NCBI RefSeq assembly: GCF_003002815.1
Contig: NZ_PVTF01000001.1
Span: 744,001 to 808,000, forward strand
DNA: 64,000 nucleotides
Reading direction: 5' to 3'
Source: Umezawaea tangerina
GTDB lineage: Bacteria > Actinomycetota > Actinomycetes > Mycobacteriales > Pseudonocardiaceae
The stretch's first letter is position 1. The number at the start of each line of letters is the position of its first letter. A program made the position numbers and the translations under genes. The notes beneath the pieces are model-generated. The model was not told the DNA's origin and did not search any database. It was given only the letters and a program-made list of their open reading frames with translations. Of this stretch, positions 17,889 to 27,120 are shown piece after piece.

Positions 17889-18647
17889 GTGCACTACGTC
17901 CTCTTCGTCGTCAGCGCGCTGACGGGAATCGCGGGGTGTGCCCTGCTCAGGTGGAGCGCGTCGCGCAGACCGCCCGCCGCCCCCGTCGTCGCCCCGGAGC
18001 CCACCGCCGAACCGACCCCACCCCCACCCGCCGAGCGCTCCCTGTTCTCCAGACCGCTGCGCATCACCATCCTGGTCGAGCGCCCCGGCCACGAGCCCGA
18101 GGCGGGCGGGGTCGGCACGCTCACGCTGCCGACCGAGCCGCTGCTCGCGGTCGGCGACGACAAGCCGTCGAAGACGACCGACTACCTGGTCGAGGCGATC
18201 GAGGTGGAGGTCAACGACTTCTTCGACGGCTTCACCGCGGTCGCCCAGCGCGCGACCGGCGACGCCAGCGACTGCGACGTCGTCGTGCGCGGCGACGGCA
18301 GCCACGCCAGCAACAGCTCCCGCCGCGTGGTCACCAGGGCCACCATGCCCATCGCCGTCCTCATGGACCACGCCCCCGCCCTGGTCGACGAGTGCGCCCG
18401 CGCTCTGGCCGACCCGAGTCGCCGCCGCGGGTTCGAGGAGCAGGTCGCGGCGGCCGTGGCGGAGGGCGGCGTGCTCCGCTGGCTGGAACAGCACGAGCAG
18501 GCGCTGTCGGACCACGACGACGACCCGCAGGCCACCACCCCGAAGCCGCCGTGGGCCCCGGAACGCCCCAAGGGCCTGCCCGACCAGCGCAAGTGGCCGT
18601 TCGTGTTCGAACAGCAGAAGGTCGACGAACAAGCCCACCCGACCTGA
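17889..18647 (+). CDS. Membrane-anchored hypothetical protein, 252 aa
   Basis: GTG start preceded by a G-rich Shine-Dalgarno-like run. One N-terminal membrane helix (residues 2-19) ends in a cysteine-containing VSALTGIAGCALLRW, followed by a proline-rich linker (about 26-50) and a folded domain (about 55-205). An acidic/proline-rich tail completes it. The domain contains FLVEAIEVEVNDFF-like helices and several DxD clusters but no motif that I recognise. A strong bidirectional terminator at 18657-18692 follows. Unknown function; the topology would place the domain in the cytoplasm or on the outside depending on orientation. Confidence 0.75.
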   Translation: MHYVLFVVSALTGIAGCALLRWSASRRPPAAPVVAPEPTAEPTPPPPAERSLFSRPLRITILVERPGHEPEAGGVGTLTLPTEPLLAVGDDKPSKTTDYLVEAIEVEVNDFFDGFTAVAQRATGDASDCDVVVRGDGSHASNSSRRVVTRATMPIAVLMDHAPALVDECARALADPSRRRGFEEQVAAAVAEGGVLRWLEQHEQALSDHDDDPQATTPKPPWAPERPKGLPDQRKWPFVFEQQKVDEQAHPT

Positions 18648-18656
18648 CCCCGGACA

Positions 18657-18692
18657 CGACGGGGGCCCGGCACGGATGCCGGGCCCCCGTCG
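18657..18692. terminator. Bidirectional terminator between converging genes
   Basis: A perfect 15-bp GC-rich stem (18657-18671 with 18678-18692) and 6-base loop lie midway between the + gene stop (18647) and the citrate synthase 2 stop (18703). Confidence 0.85.
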
Positions 18693-18702
18693 GGTCATCG
18701 GG

Positions 18703-19815
18703 TCACGCGATCGACGACCAGCCCTCCACGTCCTCCGGCCCGCGCGGCGCTGGACCGATGTACTTCGCGGACGGCCGGACGAGGCGGCCGGTGCGCTTCT
18801 GCTCCAGGATGTGGGCGGCCCACCCGGCCGTGCGGGCGCAGGTGAACATGGCGGGCATCATGTGCGGCGGCACCTGGGCGAAGTCGAGGATGACCGCCGC
18901 CCAGAACTCGACGTTGGTCTCGATGGCGCGGTCCTTGCGACGTTCGCGCAGCTCCGCCAGCGCGGCCTGCTCCAGCGCCGCGGCGGCCTCGTAGCGCTCG
19001 GCCCCGAGCGCCAGGCACGTCCGGCGCAGCACGCGGGCGCGCGGGTCCTCGGCGCGGTAGACGCGGTGGCCGAAGCCCATGAGGCGGTCGCCGCGGTCGA
19101 GGATGGCGGAGACCACCCCCTTGGGGTCACCGGTCCGCTCGACCTCGTCGATCATCGGCAGCACGCGGGCCGGGGCGCCGCCGTGCAGCGGGCCGGACAT
19201 CGCGCCGATGGCACCGGACATGGCGGCCGCGACGTCGGCGCCGGTGGAGGCGATGACGCGGGCGGTGAACGTGGAGGCGTTGAGGCCGTGCTCGGCGGCG
19301 GAGACCCAGTAGGCGTCCAGCGCGCGGACGTGCGCGGGGTCGGGGTCGCCGCGCCAGCGGGTCAGGAAGCGCTCGGTGACGGTCTTGCACTCGTCGATGC
19401 GCGACTGCGGCACGGCGGGCCTGCCGATGCCGCGGGCGGACTGGGCCGCGTAGGACAGGGCCATGACGGAGGCGCGGGCGAGCTGTTCGCGGGCTACCTC
19501 CTCGCTGATGTCCAGCAGCGGCTGGTAGCCCCAGATGGGGGCGACCATGGCCAGCGCGGCCTGCACGTCGACCCGCACGTCACCGGTGTGCACCGGGATG
19601 GGGAACGACTCCGCCGGGGGCAGGCCGGGGCCGAAGCGGCCGTCGACCAGCAACGCCCAGACGTTGCCGAAGCTGACCTTGCCGACCAGGTCCTCGATGT
19701 CGACCCCGCGGTAGCGCAGAGCGCCGCCGTCGCGGTCCGGTTCGGCGATCTCGGTCCGGAAGGCGACGACGCCCTCCAGGCCAGGACGGAACCCGTCCTC
19801 GGCTTCCTGCACCAC
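18703..19815 (-). CDS. citA: Citrate synthase 2
   Basis: About 370 residues, similar in length and sequence to mycobacterial CitA (Rv0889c). Condenses acetyl-CoA and oxaloacetate to citrate. Seen: GLEGVVAFRTEIAEPD, GALRYRGVDIEDLVG, substrate-binding histidines in GPLHGGAPARV and LMGFGHRVYRAEDPRA, and catalytic aspartate region ETNVEFWAAVILDF. Start: a GGAGG lies 10 bases before GTG 19815 but only 1 base before GTG 19824, so I prefer 19815. A second citrate synthase (gltA) lies 18 kb away. Such paralogues may also act as methylcitrate synthases, which sequence alone does not settle. Confidence 0.94.
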   Translation of the reverse strand: MVQEAEDGFRPGLEGVVAFRTEIAEPDRDGGALRYRGVDIEDLVGKVSFGNVWALLVDGRFGPGLPPAESFPIPVHTGDVRVDVQAALAMVAPIWGYQPLLDISEEVAREQLARASVMALSYAAQSARGIGRPAVPQSRIDECKTVTERFLTRWRGDPDPAHVRALDAYWVSAAEHGLNASTFTARVIASTGADVAAAMSGAIGAMSGPLHGGAPARVLPMIDEVERTGDPKGVVSAILDRGDRLMGFGHRVYRAEDPRARVLRRTCLALGAERYEAAAALEQAALAELRERRKDRAIETNVEFWAAVILDFAQVPPHMMPAMFTCARTAGWAAHILEQKRTGRLVRPSAKYIGPAPRGPEDVEGWSSIA

Positions 19816-20028
19816 TTCGTGCACGCCTCCGTTCCTCCCCGTCCGCGCCCGACGTACGCGCGCGGTCCGGCAACACTGCTCCCCAGGTCACCGCCCTGGC
19901 AATCGCCCTGAGCGGTGTCGTGGGTCACGATCCAGACACCGATTCAGAACCGCCGTCGCCCGTTCGGGTTGGTTAACGCCCTGTTTCGCGCGAGCACCTC
20001 CGGCGGGTCAGGTGATAGACCATGTGCC

Positions 20029-20331
20029 ATGCACCTCACGCCCCACGAGCGGGACAAGCTCCTCGTCCACGTGGCGGCCGACGTGGCCCGTCGGCGGCTC
20101 GAACGCGGTGTGCTGCTGAACTACCCGGAGTCGGTCGCGCTGATCACCGCGTTCGTCCTGGAGGGCGCCCGCGACGGCCGGACGGTCAGCGAGCTGATGA
20201 CCAGCGGCCGCACCGTGCTCACCCGCGCCCAGGTGCAGACCGGCATCCCGGAGATGATCGAGTCCGTCCAGGTCGAGGCGACCTTCCCGGACGGCACCAA
20301 GCTCGTGACCGTGCACGACCCGATCAGCTGA
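20029..20331 (+). CDS. ureA: Urease subunit gamma
   Basis: 100 residues, the standard gamma size. [48 protein letters not shown] and [28 protein letters not shown] are the conserved segments. Structural subunit of nickel urease, which hydrolyses urea to ammonia and carbamate in the cytoplasm. First gene of ureABCFGD. The upstream 200 bases, shared with divergent citA, must hold the promoter; a nitrogen-regulator site is expected but I see no certain one. The nearest purine-rich site is about 14 bases upstream of the ATG, rather far. Confidence 0.97.
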   Translation: MHLTPHERDKLLVHVAADVARRRLERGVLLNYPESVALITAFVLEGARDGRTVSELMTSGRTVLTRAQVQTGIPEMIESVQVEATFPDGTKLVTVHDPIS

Positions 20332-20341
20332 GGGAGCCGCG

Positions 20342-20647
20342 TTGCGTCCAGGCGAGATCATCCCCGGCGACGGGCCGGTGGAGCTGAACCCCGGCAGGCC
20401 GCGCACGACGCTGGTCGTGGTGAACCGGGCCGACCGGCCGGTGCAGGTCGGGTCGCACTACCACTTCGCGGCGGTGAACCCCGGCCTCGAGTTCGACCGC
20501 GAGGCCGCGTGGGGGCTCCGCCTCGACGTCCCCGCGGGCACGGCCGTCCGCTTCGAACCGGGCGTCGAGCGCGAGGTCGTGCTCGTGCCCATCACCGGCC
20601 GCCGCGTCGTGCCGGGTCTGCGACCGGAGTGGGCGGGAGAACTGTGA
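20342..20647 (+). CDS. ureB: Urease subunit beta
   Basis: 101 residues from a TTG start ([19 protein letters not shown]), with GAGGGAG-like purines just upstream. Conserved motifs include [22 protein letters not shown] and a C-terminal [14 protein letters not shown]. Structural subunit packing against UreC. Ten bases after ureA; its stop overlaps the GTG of ureC. Confidence 0.96.
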   Translation: MRPGEIIPGDGPVELNPGRPRTTLVVVNRADRPVQVGSHYHFAAVNPGLEFDREAAWGLRLDVPAGTAVRFEPGVEREVVLVPITGRRVVPGLRPEWAGEL

Positions 20648-22347
20648 CGGGCATCGACCGCACGCGCTACGCCGAGCTGTTCGGGCCGACGACCGGCGAC
20701 CGGATCCGGTTGGCGGACACCGACCTGCTGATCGAGGTGACCGAGGACCGCAGCCGCGGCGCCGGGGCGGGCGATGAGGTGCTGTTCGGCGGCGGCAAGG
20801 TGATCCGCGAGTCGATGGGCCAAGGCGTGGCGACCCGCGCCGAGGGCGCGCCGGACCTCGTGATCACCGGTGCCGTGGTGCTGGACCACTGGGGTGTCGT
20901 CAAGGCGGACGTCGGCGTGCGCGACGGCCGGATCGTCGGCATCGGCAAGGCGGGCAACCCGGACGTCATGGACGGGGTCGACCCGGCGCTGGTGATCGGC
21001 CCGTCGACCGAGGTGATCTCCGGCAACGGCAAGATCCTCACCGCGGGCGGCATCGACTGCCACGTGCACTTCATCTGCCCGCAGATCGTGGACGAGGCGC
21101 TGGCGTCCGGACTGACCACCCTGGTCGGTGGCGGCACGGGACCCGCGGAGGGCACCAAGGCCACCACGGTCACGCCCGGCGCGTGGAACCTGGGCCGGAT
21201 GCTGACCGCGATGGACGGCATGCCGGTCAACGTCCTGCTGCTGGGCAAGGGGAACACGACCAGCGAGGAGGGGCTGCGCGAGCAGCTCGTCGGCGGCGCG
21301 GGCGGGTTCAAGCTGCACGAGGACTGGGGCACGACGCCCGCCGTGATCGACACCAGCCTGCGGATCGCCGACGAGTCCGGCGTCCAGGTCGCGATCCACA
21401 CGGACACGTTGAACGAGGCCGGTTTCGTGGAGTCCACTTTGGACGCCATCGGCGGCCGGTCGATCAACGCCTACCACTCCGAGGGCGCGGGCGGCGGGCA
21501 CGCGCCGGACATCATCCAGGTGGTGTCCGAGCCGAACGTCCTGCCCTCGTCGACGAACCCGACGAGGCCGCACACCGTCAACACCCTCGACGAGCACCTC
21601 GACATGCTGATGGTGTGCCACCACCTCAACCCGTCGGTGGCCGAGGACCTGGCGTTCGCCGAGAGCCGCATCCGGCCGACCACCATCGCGGCCGAGGACG
21701 TCCTGCACGACATGGGCGCCATCTCGATGATCAGCTCGGACTCCCAGGCCATGGGGCGGGTCGGCGAGGTGATCATCCGGACGTGGCAGACCGCGCACGT
21801 GATGCACGGCCGCCGCGGCGAGCTGGAGACGAACCTGCGCGCCCGCCGGTACGTCGCGAAGTACACGATCAACCCGGCCATCGCGCACGGCATCGACCGG
21901 GAGGTCGGGTCGGTGGAGGTCGGCAAGCTCGCGGACCTCGTGCTGTGGGAGCCGAAGTTCTTCGGCGTGCGGCCGTCGGTGGTGCTCAAGGGCGGCTTCA
22001 TCGCGTGGGCCGCGATGGGCGACGCGAACGCGTCCATCCCGACGCCGCAACCGGTCCTGGCGCGACCCATGTTCGGCGCGTACCCGAGCGCGGCGGCGTC
22101 CAACAGCTTCCACTTCGTGTCGCAGGAGGCCGTCGACTCCGACCTGGCGGGGCGGCTGAACCTGATGCGCAGGATGCTGCCGGTGTCGAACACCCGCCGC
22201 GTCGGCAAGGCCGACATGCTGCTCAACGACGCCATGCCGCACGTCCGCGTCGACCCGGACAGCTTCGCCGTGCGCATCGACGGCGACCTGGTGGAGCCGG
22301 ACCCGGTGAGCGAGCTCCCCATGGCCCAGCGCTACTTCCTGTTCTGA
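20644..22347 (+). CDS. ureC: Urease subunit alpha (catalytic)
   Basis: 567 residues from a GTG overlapping ureB. All nickel-site residues are present at a constant +6 offset from the Klebsiella numbering: His140 and His142 (GGIDCHVHF), carbamylated Lys223 (GFKLHEDWG), His252, His278, flap Cys325-His326 (MVCHHLNPS) and Asp366 (SSDSQAMGR). Full-length and apparently active. Its stop overlaps the ureF start. Urea breakdown supplies ammonia and raises local pH. Confidence 0.98.
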   Translation: MTGIDRTRYAELFGPTTGDRIRLADTDLLIEVTEDRSRGAGAGDEVLFGGGKVIRESMGQGVATRAEGAPDLVITGAVVLDHWGVVKADVGVRDGRIVGIGKAGNPDVMDGVDPALVIGPSTEVISGNGKILTAGGIDCHVHFICPQIVDEALASGLTTLVGGGTGPAEGTKATTVTPGAWNLGRMLTAMDGMPVNVLLLGKGNTTSEEGLREQLVGGAGGFKLHEDWGTTPAVIDTSLRIADESGVQVAIHTDTLNEAGFVESTLDAIGGRSINAYHSEGAGGGHAPDIIQVVSEPNVLPSSTNPTRPHTVNTLDEHLDMLMVCHHLNPSVAEDLAFAESRIRPTTIAAEDVLHDMGAISMISSDSQAMGRVGEVIIRTWQTAHVMHGRRGELETNLRARRYVAKYTINPAIAHGIDREVGSVEVGKLADLVLWEPKFFGVRPSVVLKGGFIAWAAMGDANASIPTPQPVLARPMFGAYPSAAASNSFHFVSQEAVDSDLAGRLNLMRRMLPVSNTRRVGKADMLLNDAMPHVRVDPDSFAVRIDGDLVEPDPVSELPMAQRYFLF

Positions 22348-23027
22348 TGGACGTCTCGGGGCTGCTGCTGGCCGACTCGCGGTTCCCCGGCGGTGGGCAC
22401 GTGCACTCGGGCGGCCTGGAGGAGGCCGTCGCGCGCAAGCTCGTCACGGGCGAGGCCGACCTGGCCGCGTTCCTGGTCGGCAGGCTGCACACAGCGGGCG
22501 AGCTGGCCGCCGTGTTCGCCGCGGCCGCGACCTCGGCCGTGCACAGGGGAAAGGCGCACTGGCGGGAGCTCGACGCCGAGCTGGACGCCCGCACGCCCTC
22601 GCCCGCGCAGCGGAAGTCGTCGCGGGCGCAGGGGAGGGGCACCGCGCGGGCGGGGCTGCGCGCGTGGCCGTCGCCCGTGCTCGACCGGTTGCTGGAGGAC
22701 ACACCCCGACCGCACCACCCGATCGTCCTCGGAGCGCTCACCGCGCTCGCGGGCGGCGAGCCCCAGGACTCCGCCCTGTCCGTCTGCTACCTCGCGGTCA
22801 GCGGCCCGGCCGGCGCGGCGGTCCGACTGCTCGGCCTGGACCCCTTCGGCGTCAACGCCGTCATCGCCCGGCTGGCCGACGCGATGCGCGAGGTCGCCGC
22901 CACGGCGGCGAAGTCCGCCGACCTCGACCCGTCCGACCTACCGGCGCCCGGCGCGCCCGGCCTCGACCTGCTGGCCGAGGCGCACGACCGCCACCACCAG
23001 GAAGAGGTGCGTCTCTTTGTCAGCTGA
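22347..23027 (+). CDS. ureF: Urease accessory protein UreF
   Basis: 226 residues, all-helical family. [28 protein letters not shown] matches the conserved UreF N-terminus (LLQLADSxFPxGxFxHSxGLE), and the C-terminal part contains [18 protein letters not shown]-type residues. With UreD and UreG it forms the complex that delivers nickel to apo-urease and gates GTP hydrolysis. Residues about 82-105 ([20 protein letters not shown]) are a basic, low-complexity insertion. Start overlaps the ureC stop; its end overlaps ureG by 11 bases. Confidence 0.93.
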   Translation: MDVSGLLLADSRFPGGGHVHSGGLEEAVARKLVTGEADLAAFLVGRLHTAGELAAVFAAAATSAVHRGKAHWRELDAELDARTPSPAQRKSSRAQGRGTARAGLRAWPSPVLDRLLEDTPRPHHPIVLGALTALAGGEPQDSALSVCYLAVSGPAGAAVRLLGLDPFGVNAVIARLADAMREVAATAAKSADLDPSDLPAPGAPGLDLLAEAHDRHHQEEVRLFVS

Positions 23028-23718
23028 CCACGAACACCCGGTCAACTTCGACCCCACCGACGCGGGCCACGACCCGCACCACCACCACGCGCCGCTGGGG
23101 CGCGCGGTGCGGATCGGCATCGGCGGGCCGGTGGGCAGCGGCAAGACCGCGCTCACCGCCGCGCTGTGCCGGGCGCTGGGCGACACCGTGAACCTCGCGG
23201 TGGTGACGAACGACATCTACACCACCGAGGACGCGGACTTCCTGCGCAAGGCGGGGGTCCTGGCCGTCGACCGCATCGAGGCCGTGCAGACGGGCTGCTG
23301 CCCGCACACCGCGATCCGCGACGACATCACGGCGAACCTGGACGCGGTGGAGCTGCTGGAGGAGCGGATCCCGAACCTGGAGCTCGTGATCATCGAGAGC
23401 GGCGGCGACAACCTGACCGCCGTGTTCAGCCGCGGCCTGGTCGACCGGCAGATCTTCGTGGTCGACGTCGCGGGCGGCGACAAGGTGCCGCGCAAGGGCG
23501 GGCCCGGCGTCACGACGGCGGACCTGCTGGTGATCAACAAGATCGACCTGGCCCCGCTGGTCGGCGCCGACCTGGCGGTGATGGCGGGCGACGCCCACCG
23601 GATGCGCGGCGACCTGCCGGTGATCAGCCAGTCGCTGGTCACCACGCCGAACGCGCCGGACGTCGCGAGCTGGGTGGTCGAGCAGCTGCACGACTGCACG
23701 GTGGCGGCGGTCGGGTGA
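23017..23718 (+). CDS. ureG: Urease accessory GTPase UreG
   Basis: 233 residues. P-loop [11 protein letters not shown] (about 38-48), switch residues [15 protein letters not shown], metal-binding CPH in [21 protein letters not shown] and the specificity motif VINKIDLAP. The N-terminus is a histidine-rich tail ([10 protein letters not shown]...GHDPHHHH), a likely nickel store that may compensate for the absence of ureE from this cluster. Start is a TTG at 23017 inside the end of ureF, the only start codon that gives the family-typical N-terminus in this frame; GGAAGAGG lies just upstream. Confidence 0.95.
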   Translation: MSADHEHPVNFDPTDAGHDPHHHHAPLGRAVRIGIGGPVGSGKTALTAALCRALGDTVNLAVVTNDIYTTEDADFLRKAGVLAVDRIEAVQTGCCPHTAIRDDITANLDAVELLEERIPNLELVIIESGGDNLTAVFSRGLVDRQIFVVDVAGGDKVPRKGGPGVTTADLLVINKIDLAPLVGADLAVMAGDAHRMRGDLPVISQSLVTTPNAPDVASWVVEQLHDCTVAAVG

Positions 23719-23743
23719 CCGGCACCGTCCACAGAGGACCGGC

Positions 23744-24502
23744 GTGAAGGCTCGGGCGCGGCTGGTCGTCGAGCGGGACGCGGACGGGCGCAACGTCGTG
23801 CGCGACCTGCGGTCCATGGCACCGATCACGCTGGTGCCGCACCGGAGCCGCGTCCGGTCGGCCGCCGCGCCCGCGCTCGTGCACCTGGTCAGCTCCGTCA
23901 CGGCACCGCTCGGCGGCGACGACCTGGAACTGGCGGTGGAGGTCGGGGCGGGCGCGCACCTGGTGCTGCGCGGGGTCGCGGCCACGCTCGCGCTGCCCGG
24001 CCACCTCCCCGGCGGGAGCCGTGCGCGGGTGCGGATCGCGGCGGGCGAGGGCGCGAGCGTGCAGTACGTGCCGGAGCCGACGGTCGTCACGGGGCGTGCA
24101 CGGCACGAGGCCGAGCTCGCCGTGGAGCTGGCCGCCGGAGCGCGGCTGCGGACCCGCGAGGTGCTGGTGCTGGGACGCGCGGATGAACGGCCGGGGTCGC
24201 TCGTCAGCACCGTCCGGGTGCGCCGCGAAGGGGGTCCGCTGCTCCACCAGTCGCTGCGGATCGGAGTGCCCGAACTGGACGCGAGCACGGCGCACCTGGC
24301 CGGTCGCCGGGTGCTCGGCACCGAGGTCCTGAGCTGGGGCGAGGACCCGGTTTCGGCGGTGTCGCACGATTGGTGGTCACTCGTCCCGCTGGCCCGCGGC
24401 GGCAGCCTCGTGACGGCGCTCGCGGGGGACGCCGTGACGGCACAGGGGTGGCTCGACGCGGCACTGGATGTTCACCCCGGGTGGCGTTCTCGTGTCGACT
24501 GA
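23744..24502 (+). CDS. ureD: Urease accessory protein UreD/UreH
   Basis: 252 residues from a GTG at 23744. Beta-rich family with conserved TLVPHRSRV, LVSSVTAPLGGDDLELAVEVGAGAHLVLRGVAAT, YVPEPTVVTGRARHEAELAVELAAGA and LGRADERPG. Scaffold that binds apo-urease and, with UreF and UreG, inserts nickel. Shorter and more divergent than enteric UreD, as usual in actinobacteria. Last gene of the urease operon. Confidence 0.92.
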   Translation: MKARARLVVERDADGRNVVRDLRSMAPITLVPHRSRVRSAAAPALVHLVSSVTAPLGGDDLELAVEVGAGAHLVLRGVAATLALPGHLPGGSRARVRIAAGEGASVQYVPEPTVVTGRARHEAELAVELAAGARLRTREVLVLGRADERPGSLVSTVRVRREGGPLLHQSLRIGVPELDASTAHLAGRRVLGTEVLSWGEDPVSAVSHDWWSLVPLARGGSLVTALAGDAVTAQGWLDAALDVHPGWRSRVD

Positions 24503-24544
24503 TCATCTGACTCGATCACGTTCTCGATTCCGAAGAGATGATCA
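24500..24544. repeat. Inverted repeat after ureD
   Basis: TGATCATCT (24500-24508) and AGATGATCA (24536-24544) form a perfect 9-bp stem with a 27-base loop, beginning within the last codon of ureD. The loop is long for a terminator, so an operator for the pdxH promoter is also possible. Confidence 0.4.
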
Positions 24545-24669
24545 CACGGACAGTGACGATCCGGGTGGGGCGGATCACCACCCAGGCGGTTCCGCACGGG
24601 CCGCGAAACCCGTACGGTCGCCACCCACGGGGTGCCACGAGTGCCTGTTCTCCCAGGGAGGTTTCGCCG

Positions 24670-25323
24670 ATGTCGGAGACGAACATCGCACTGCCGTCCA
24701 TGCGCGTGTCCTACGAACAGGGTTCGCTCACGGAGGACGATCTCGCCGCCACGTGGCACGAGCAGTTGCAGCTGTGGCTCGACCAGGCGACCAACGCCGG
24801 TCTGCCGGAGCCCAACGCGATGGTGCTGGCCACGGCGGACACGGAGGGGCGCCCGTCGTCCCGGACCGTGCTCGCCAAGGGCCTCGACGAGCGCGGGCTG
24901 GTCTTCTTCACCAACTACACCTCCTCCAAGAGCCACGACCTGATGGCCACCCGCTACGCCTCGGCGACGTTCCCGTGGTTCGCCATGCAGCGCCAGGCGC
25001 ACGTGCGCGGCACCGTCGAGAAGGTCGGTCCCGTCGAGACGGCGAAGTACTGGGAGAGCCGTCCGCGCGGGTCGCAGATGGGCGCCTGGGCCTCCCCGCA
25101 GTCCCGCGTCGTGACGGGTCGCTCCACTTTGGAGAGCGCCCTGCACAAGATCGAGCGGCAGTTCGCCGACTCCGAGCGGGTCCCGGTCCCGCCGCACTGG
25201 GGCGGCTGGCGCATCCGGCCCGAAGAGGTCGAGTTCTGGCAGGGCCGCCGCGACCGCATGCACGACCGGCTCCGCTTCCGCCTCGGCCGCGACGGATGGG
25301 ACCTGCAGCGCGTAGCCCCGTGA
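24670..25323 (+). CDS. pdxH: Pyridoxamine 5'-phosphate oxidase
   Basis: 217 residues from ATG 24670, supported by GGGAGG 9 bases upstream. FMN enzyme that oxidises pyridoxamine or pyridoxine 5'-phosphate to pyridoxal 5'-phosphate. Seen: MRVSYEQGSLTEDDLAATW, NAMVLATADTEGRPSSRTVLAKGLDERGLVFFTNYTSSKSHDL (FMN and phosphate binding), FPWFAMQRQAHVRGTVEKV, SRPRGSQMGAWASPQS, and the C-terminal WGGWRIRPEEVEFWQGRRDRMHDR dimer and cofactor motif. Complete. SerC in this window is also a PLP enzyme. Confidence 0.96.
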   Translation: MSETNIALPSMRVSYEQGSLTEDDLAATWHEQLQLWLDQATNAGLPEPNAMVLATADTEGRPSSRTVLAKGLDERGLVFFTNYTSSKSHDLMATRYASATFPWFAMQRQAHVRGTVEKVGPVETAKYWESRPRGSQMGAWASPQSRVVTGRSTLESALHKIERQFADSERVPVPPHWGGWRIRPEEVEFWQGRRDRMHDRLRFRLGRDGWDLQRVAP

Positions 25324-25337
25324 CCTCGGCAACTCGG

Positions 25338-25385
25338 TCCGCTCACAAGTCGTTAGTTGCCCTAAGCTAAGGACTTGTGAGCGGA
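25338..25385. promoter_or_regulatory. Hairpin over the MFS start codon with an iron-box-like loop
   Basis: A perfect 14-bp inverted repeat (25338-25351 with 25372-25385) brackets a 20-base loop, and its right arm contains the GTG start (25377) of the MFS gene. The loop (25353-25370), read on the - strand, is TTAGCTTAGGGCAACTAA. With one gap this agrees with the DtxR/IdeR consensus TTAGGTTAGGCTAACCTAA at 15 of 19 positions. It could be an iron-repressor operator, a structure masking translation, or the pdxH terminator. Confidence 0.5.
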
Positions 25386-26681
25386 CTGCTGCGCAAGGTC
25401 GCCATCGACACCAGACCTCTGAGGATCGCCGCGTACCGGCGGCTGTGGCTCTCGACGATCGTCACGGCGGTCGGCAGCCAGCTCACCGCGGTGGCCGTCC
25501 CCAAGCAGGTCTACGACCTCACCGGCTCGTCCGGCTGGGTCGGCATCGCGGCCGCCGTCGCACTGGTCCCGCTGCTCGTGTTCGGCCTCTACGGCGGCGC
25601 GGTCGCCGACGCGGTGGACCGCCGCAAGCTCCTGATCGTCACCAACGCGGGCATCGCGGCCACGTCGGTCCTGCTCTGGCTCCAGGCCGCGTTCCACGTC
25701 GAGTCCGTGTGGCTGATCATCGTCCTGCTCGGTCTCCAGCAGGTGTTCTTCGCGCTCAACGCCCCCGCCCGCAGCGCCGTCATCGGCAGGCTCGTCCCCG
25801 GTGAGCTGATGGCCTCCGCGGCGGCGTTGGGCAGCACCGTGATGACGTTCGGCGCCGTGCTCGGGCCGATGCTCGCGGGCGCGCTGATGCCCGTGATCGG
25901 ACTGTCCACCCTGTACCTGGTGGACGCGGTCGCGTTGACTGTCACGATCTACGCGGTCTGGAAGCTGCCGTCGATGCCGCCGTTGAGCGGCCAGTCCCGC
26001 CGCGCCGGGTTCCGCGACGTGCTGGAGGGCTTCCGCTACCTCGGTCTGCAGAAGCTGCTGCTCGCGTCGTTCCTGCTGGACATCATCGCCATGGTGTTCG
26101 GGATGCCGCGCGCGCTGTTCCCGGAGATGGCCGAGAACACCTTCGGCGACCCGCCCGGTGGTGGGCTCGCGCTCGGCTGGCTGTTCGCCGCGGTGCCGCT
26201 CGGGGCGATGGTGTGCGGGCTGATGTCGGGCTGGCTGACCAGGATGGACCGGCACGGCGCGGGCGTGGCGATCTCTGTGGTGGTGTGGGGTGTTGCCATC
26301 GCGGGGTTCGGGCTGTCGCACTCGCTGTGGCTGGCCGTGCTGTTCCTGGCGCTGGCCGGGGCGGCGGACATGGTCAGCATGGTGTTCCGCAGCGCGATCA
26401 TGCAGAACGCCGCCACCGACGAGATGCGCGGTCGCATGCAGGGCGTGTTCATCGTCGTGGTCGCGGGTGGGCCGCGCCTGGCCGACCTGCTGCACGGCAC
26501 CACCGGCGCCGTCGCGGGTACCGGTGCCGCCGTGACGGGTGGTGGTGTCCTGGTCGTGGTGTTCACGGTCATCGCGGTGCTCGCGCTGCCCGCCGTGTGG
26601 CACTACCGCTTCAGCCCCACCGCGGAGGTGGCGGAGGAGGTTGGGCCGGCCCGTAGTGGAACGGCGCCCGAAACAGGTTGA
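25377..26681 (+). CDS. MFS exporter, EntS-like (DHA3/MFS_3 family)
   Basis: 434 residues, about 12 membrane helices. N-terminal [31 protein letters not shown]-type segment (here [18 protein letters not shown]), [17 protein letters not shown] (motif A after helix 2), [21 protein letters not shown], and the [20 protein letters not shown] loop are typical of EntS/MFS_3 exporters, which include siderophore and drug exporters. The GTG start lies within a hairpin, so the transcript is probably leaderless or very short-leadered. The last 71 bases overlap the convergent gene at 26611. An iron-box-like upstream sequence makes siderophore export a reasonable hypothesis. Confidence 0.9.
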   Translation: MSGLLRKVAIDTRPLRIAAYRRLWLSTIVTAVGSQLTAVAVPKQVYDLTGSSGWVGIAAAVALVPLLVFGLYGGAVADAVDRRKLLIVTNAGIAATSVLLWLQAAFHVESVWLIIVLLGLQQVFFALNAPARSAVIGRLVPGELMASAAALGSTVMTFGAVLGPMLAGALMPVIGLSTLYLVDAVALTVTIYAVWKLPSMPPLSGQSRRAGFRDVLEGFRYLGLQKLLLASFLLDIIAMVFGMPRALFPEMAENTFGDPPGGGLALGWLFAAVPLGAMVCGLMSGWLTRMDRHGAGVAISVVVWGVAIAGFGLSHSLWLAVLFLALAGAADMVSMVFRSAIMQNAATDEMRGRMQGVFIVVVAGGPRLADLLHGTTGAVAGTGAAVTGGGVLVVVFTVIAVLALPAVWHYRFSPTAEVAEEVGPARSGTAPETG

Positions 26682-27120
26682 CGCACACGATGGCGGTCGC
26701 CAGCGCCAGCACCGACGGGCTGACGATCACCAGTGCCTTCCCGGCCAGCGCCCACCCCCTGCTCCTCGACGTGCCGAGGAACGCCAGGCCCAGGAAGCTG
26801 AGCGGCATCGTCATCAGCCACATCCCGCACGGCAGCCGCCGCATCGACCGCGCGCCCAGCAGGTCCAGGTGGTCGCCGGGCACGGTCGACCGGGAGCCCG
26901 CGAGGCTGAACGCGGCCAGGGAGAAGGCGAACGTCGAGACCCCGCCGAAGATCCAGGAGAGGGCCGCGCGGCCGTCGTGGACGGCGAACACCACGAGCAG
27001 GGTGCCGATCGCGAGGCAGGCGAGCACCATCGGGATGCCGACGCCGAGGCACCGGGCGCGGATGTGGTCCGCCCGCTGCCGTGGGATCGCGATGAACTGA
27101 GGCGCCACCAGCGGGATCAC
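26611..27120 (-). CDS. Membrane protein at the end of an ESX-type cassette
   Basis: 169 residues with four hydrophobic segments (about 27-47, 55-75, 98-115, 126-147) and a proline-rich C-terminal tail ([10 protein letters not shown]) encoded opposite the 3' end of the MFS gene. The ATG overlaps the stop of the upstream WXG-like gene (ATGA), so it is the last gene of a four-gene operon. No motif gives a function; membrane anchoring or assembly of the cassette's products is inferred. The 71-base antisense overlap with the MFS gene is unusual but both frames look coding. Confidence 0.72.
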   Translation of the reverse strand: MIPLVAPQFIAIPRQRADHIRARCLGVGIPMVLACLAIGTLLVVFAVHDGRAALSWIFGGVSTFAFSLAAFSLAGSRSTVPGDHLDLLGARSMRRLPCGMWLMTMPLSFLGLAFLGTSRSRGWALAGKALVIVSPSVLALATAIVCVNLFRAPFHYGPAQPPPPPPRWG

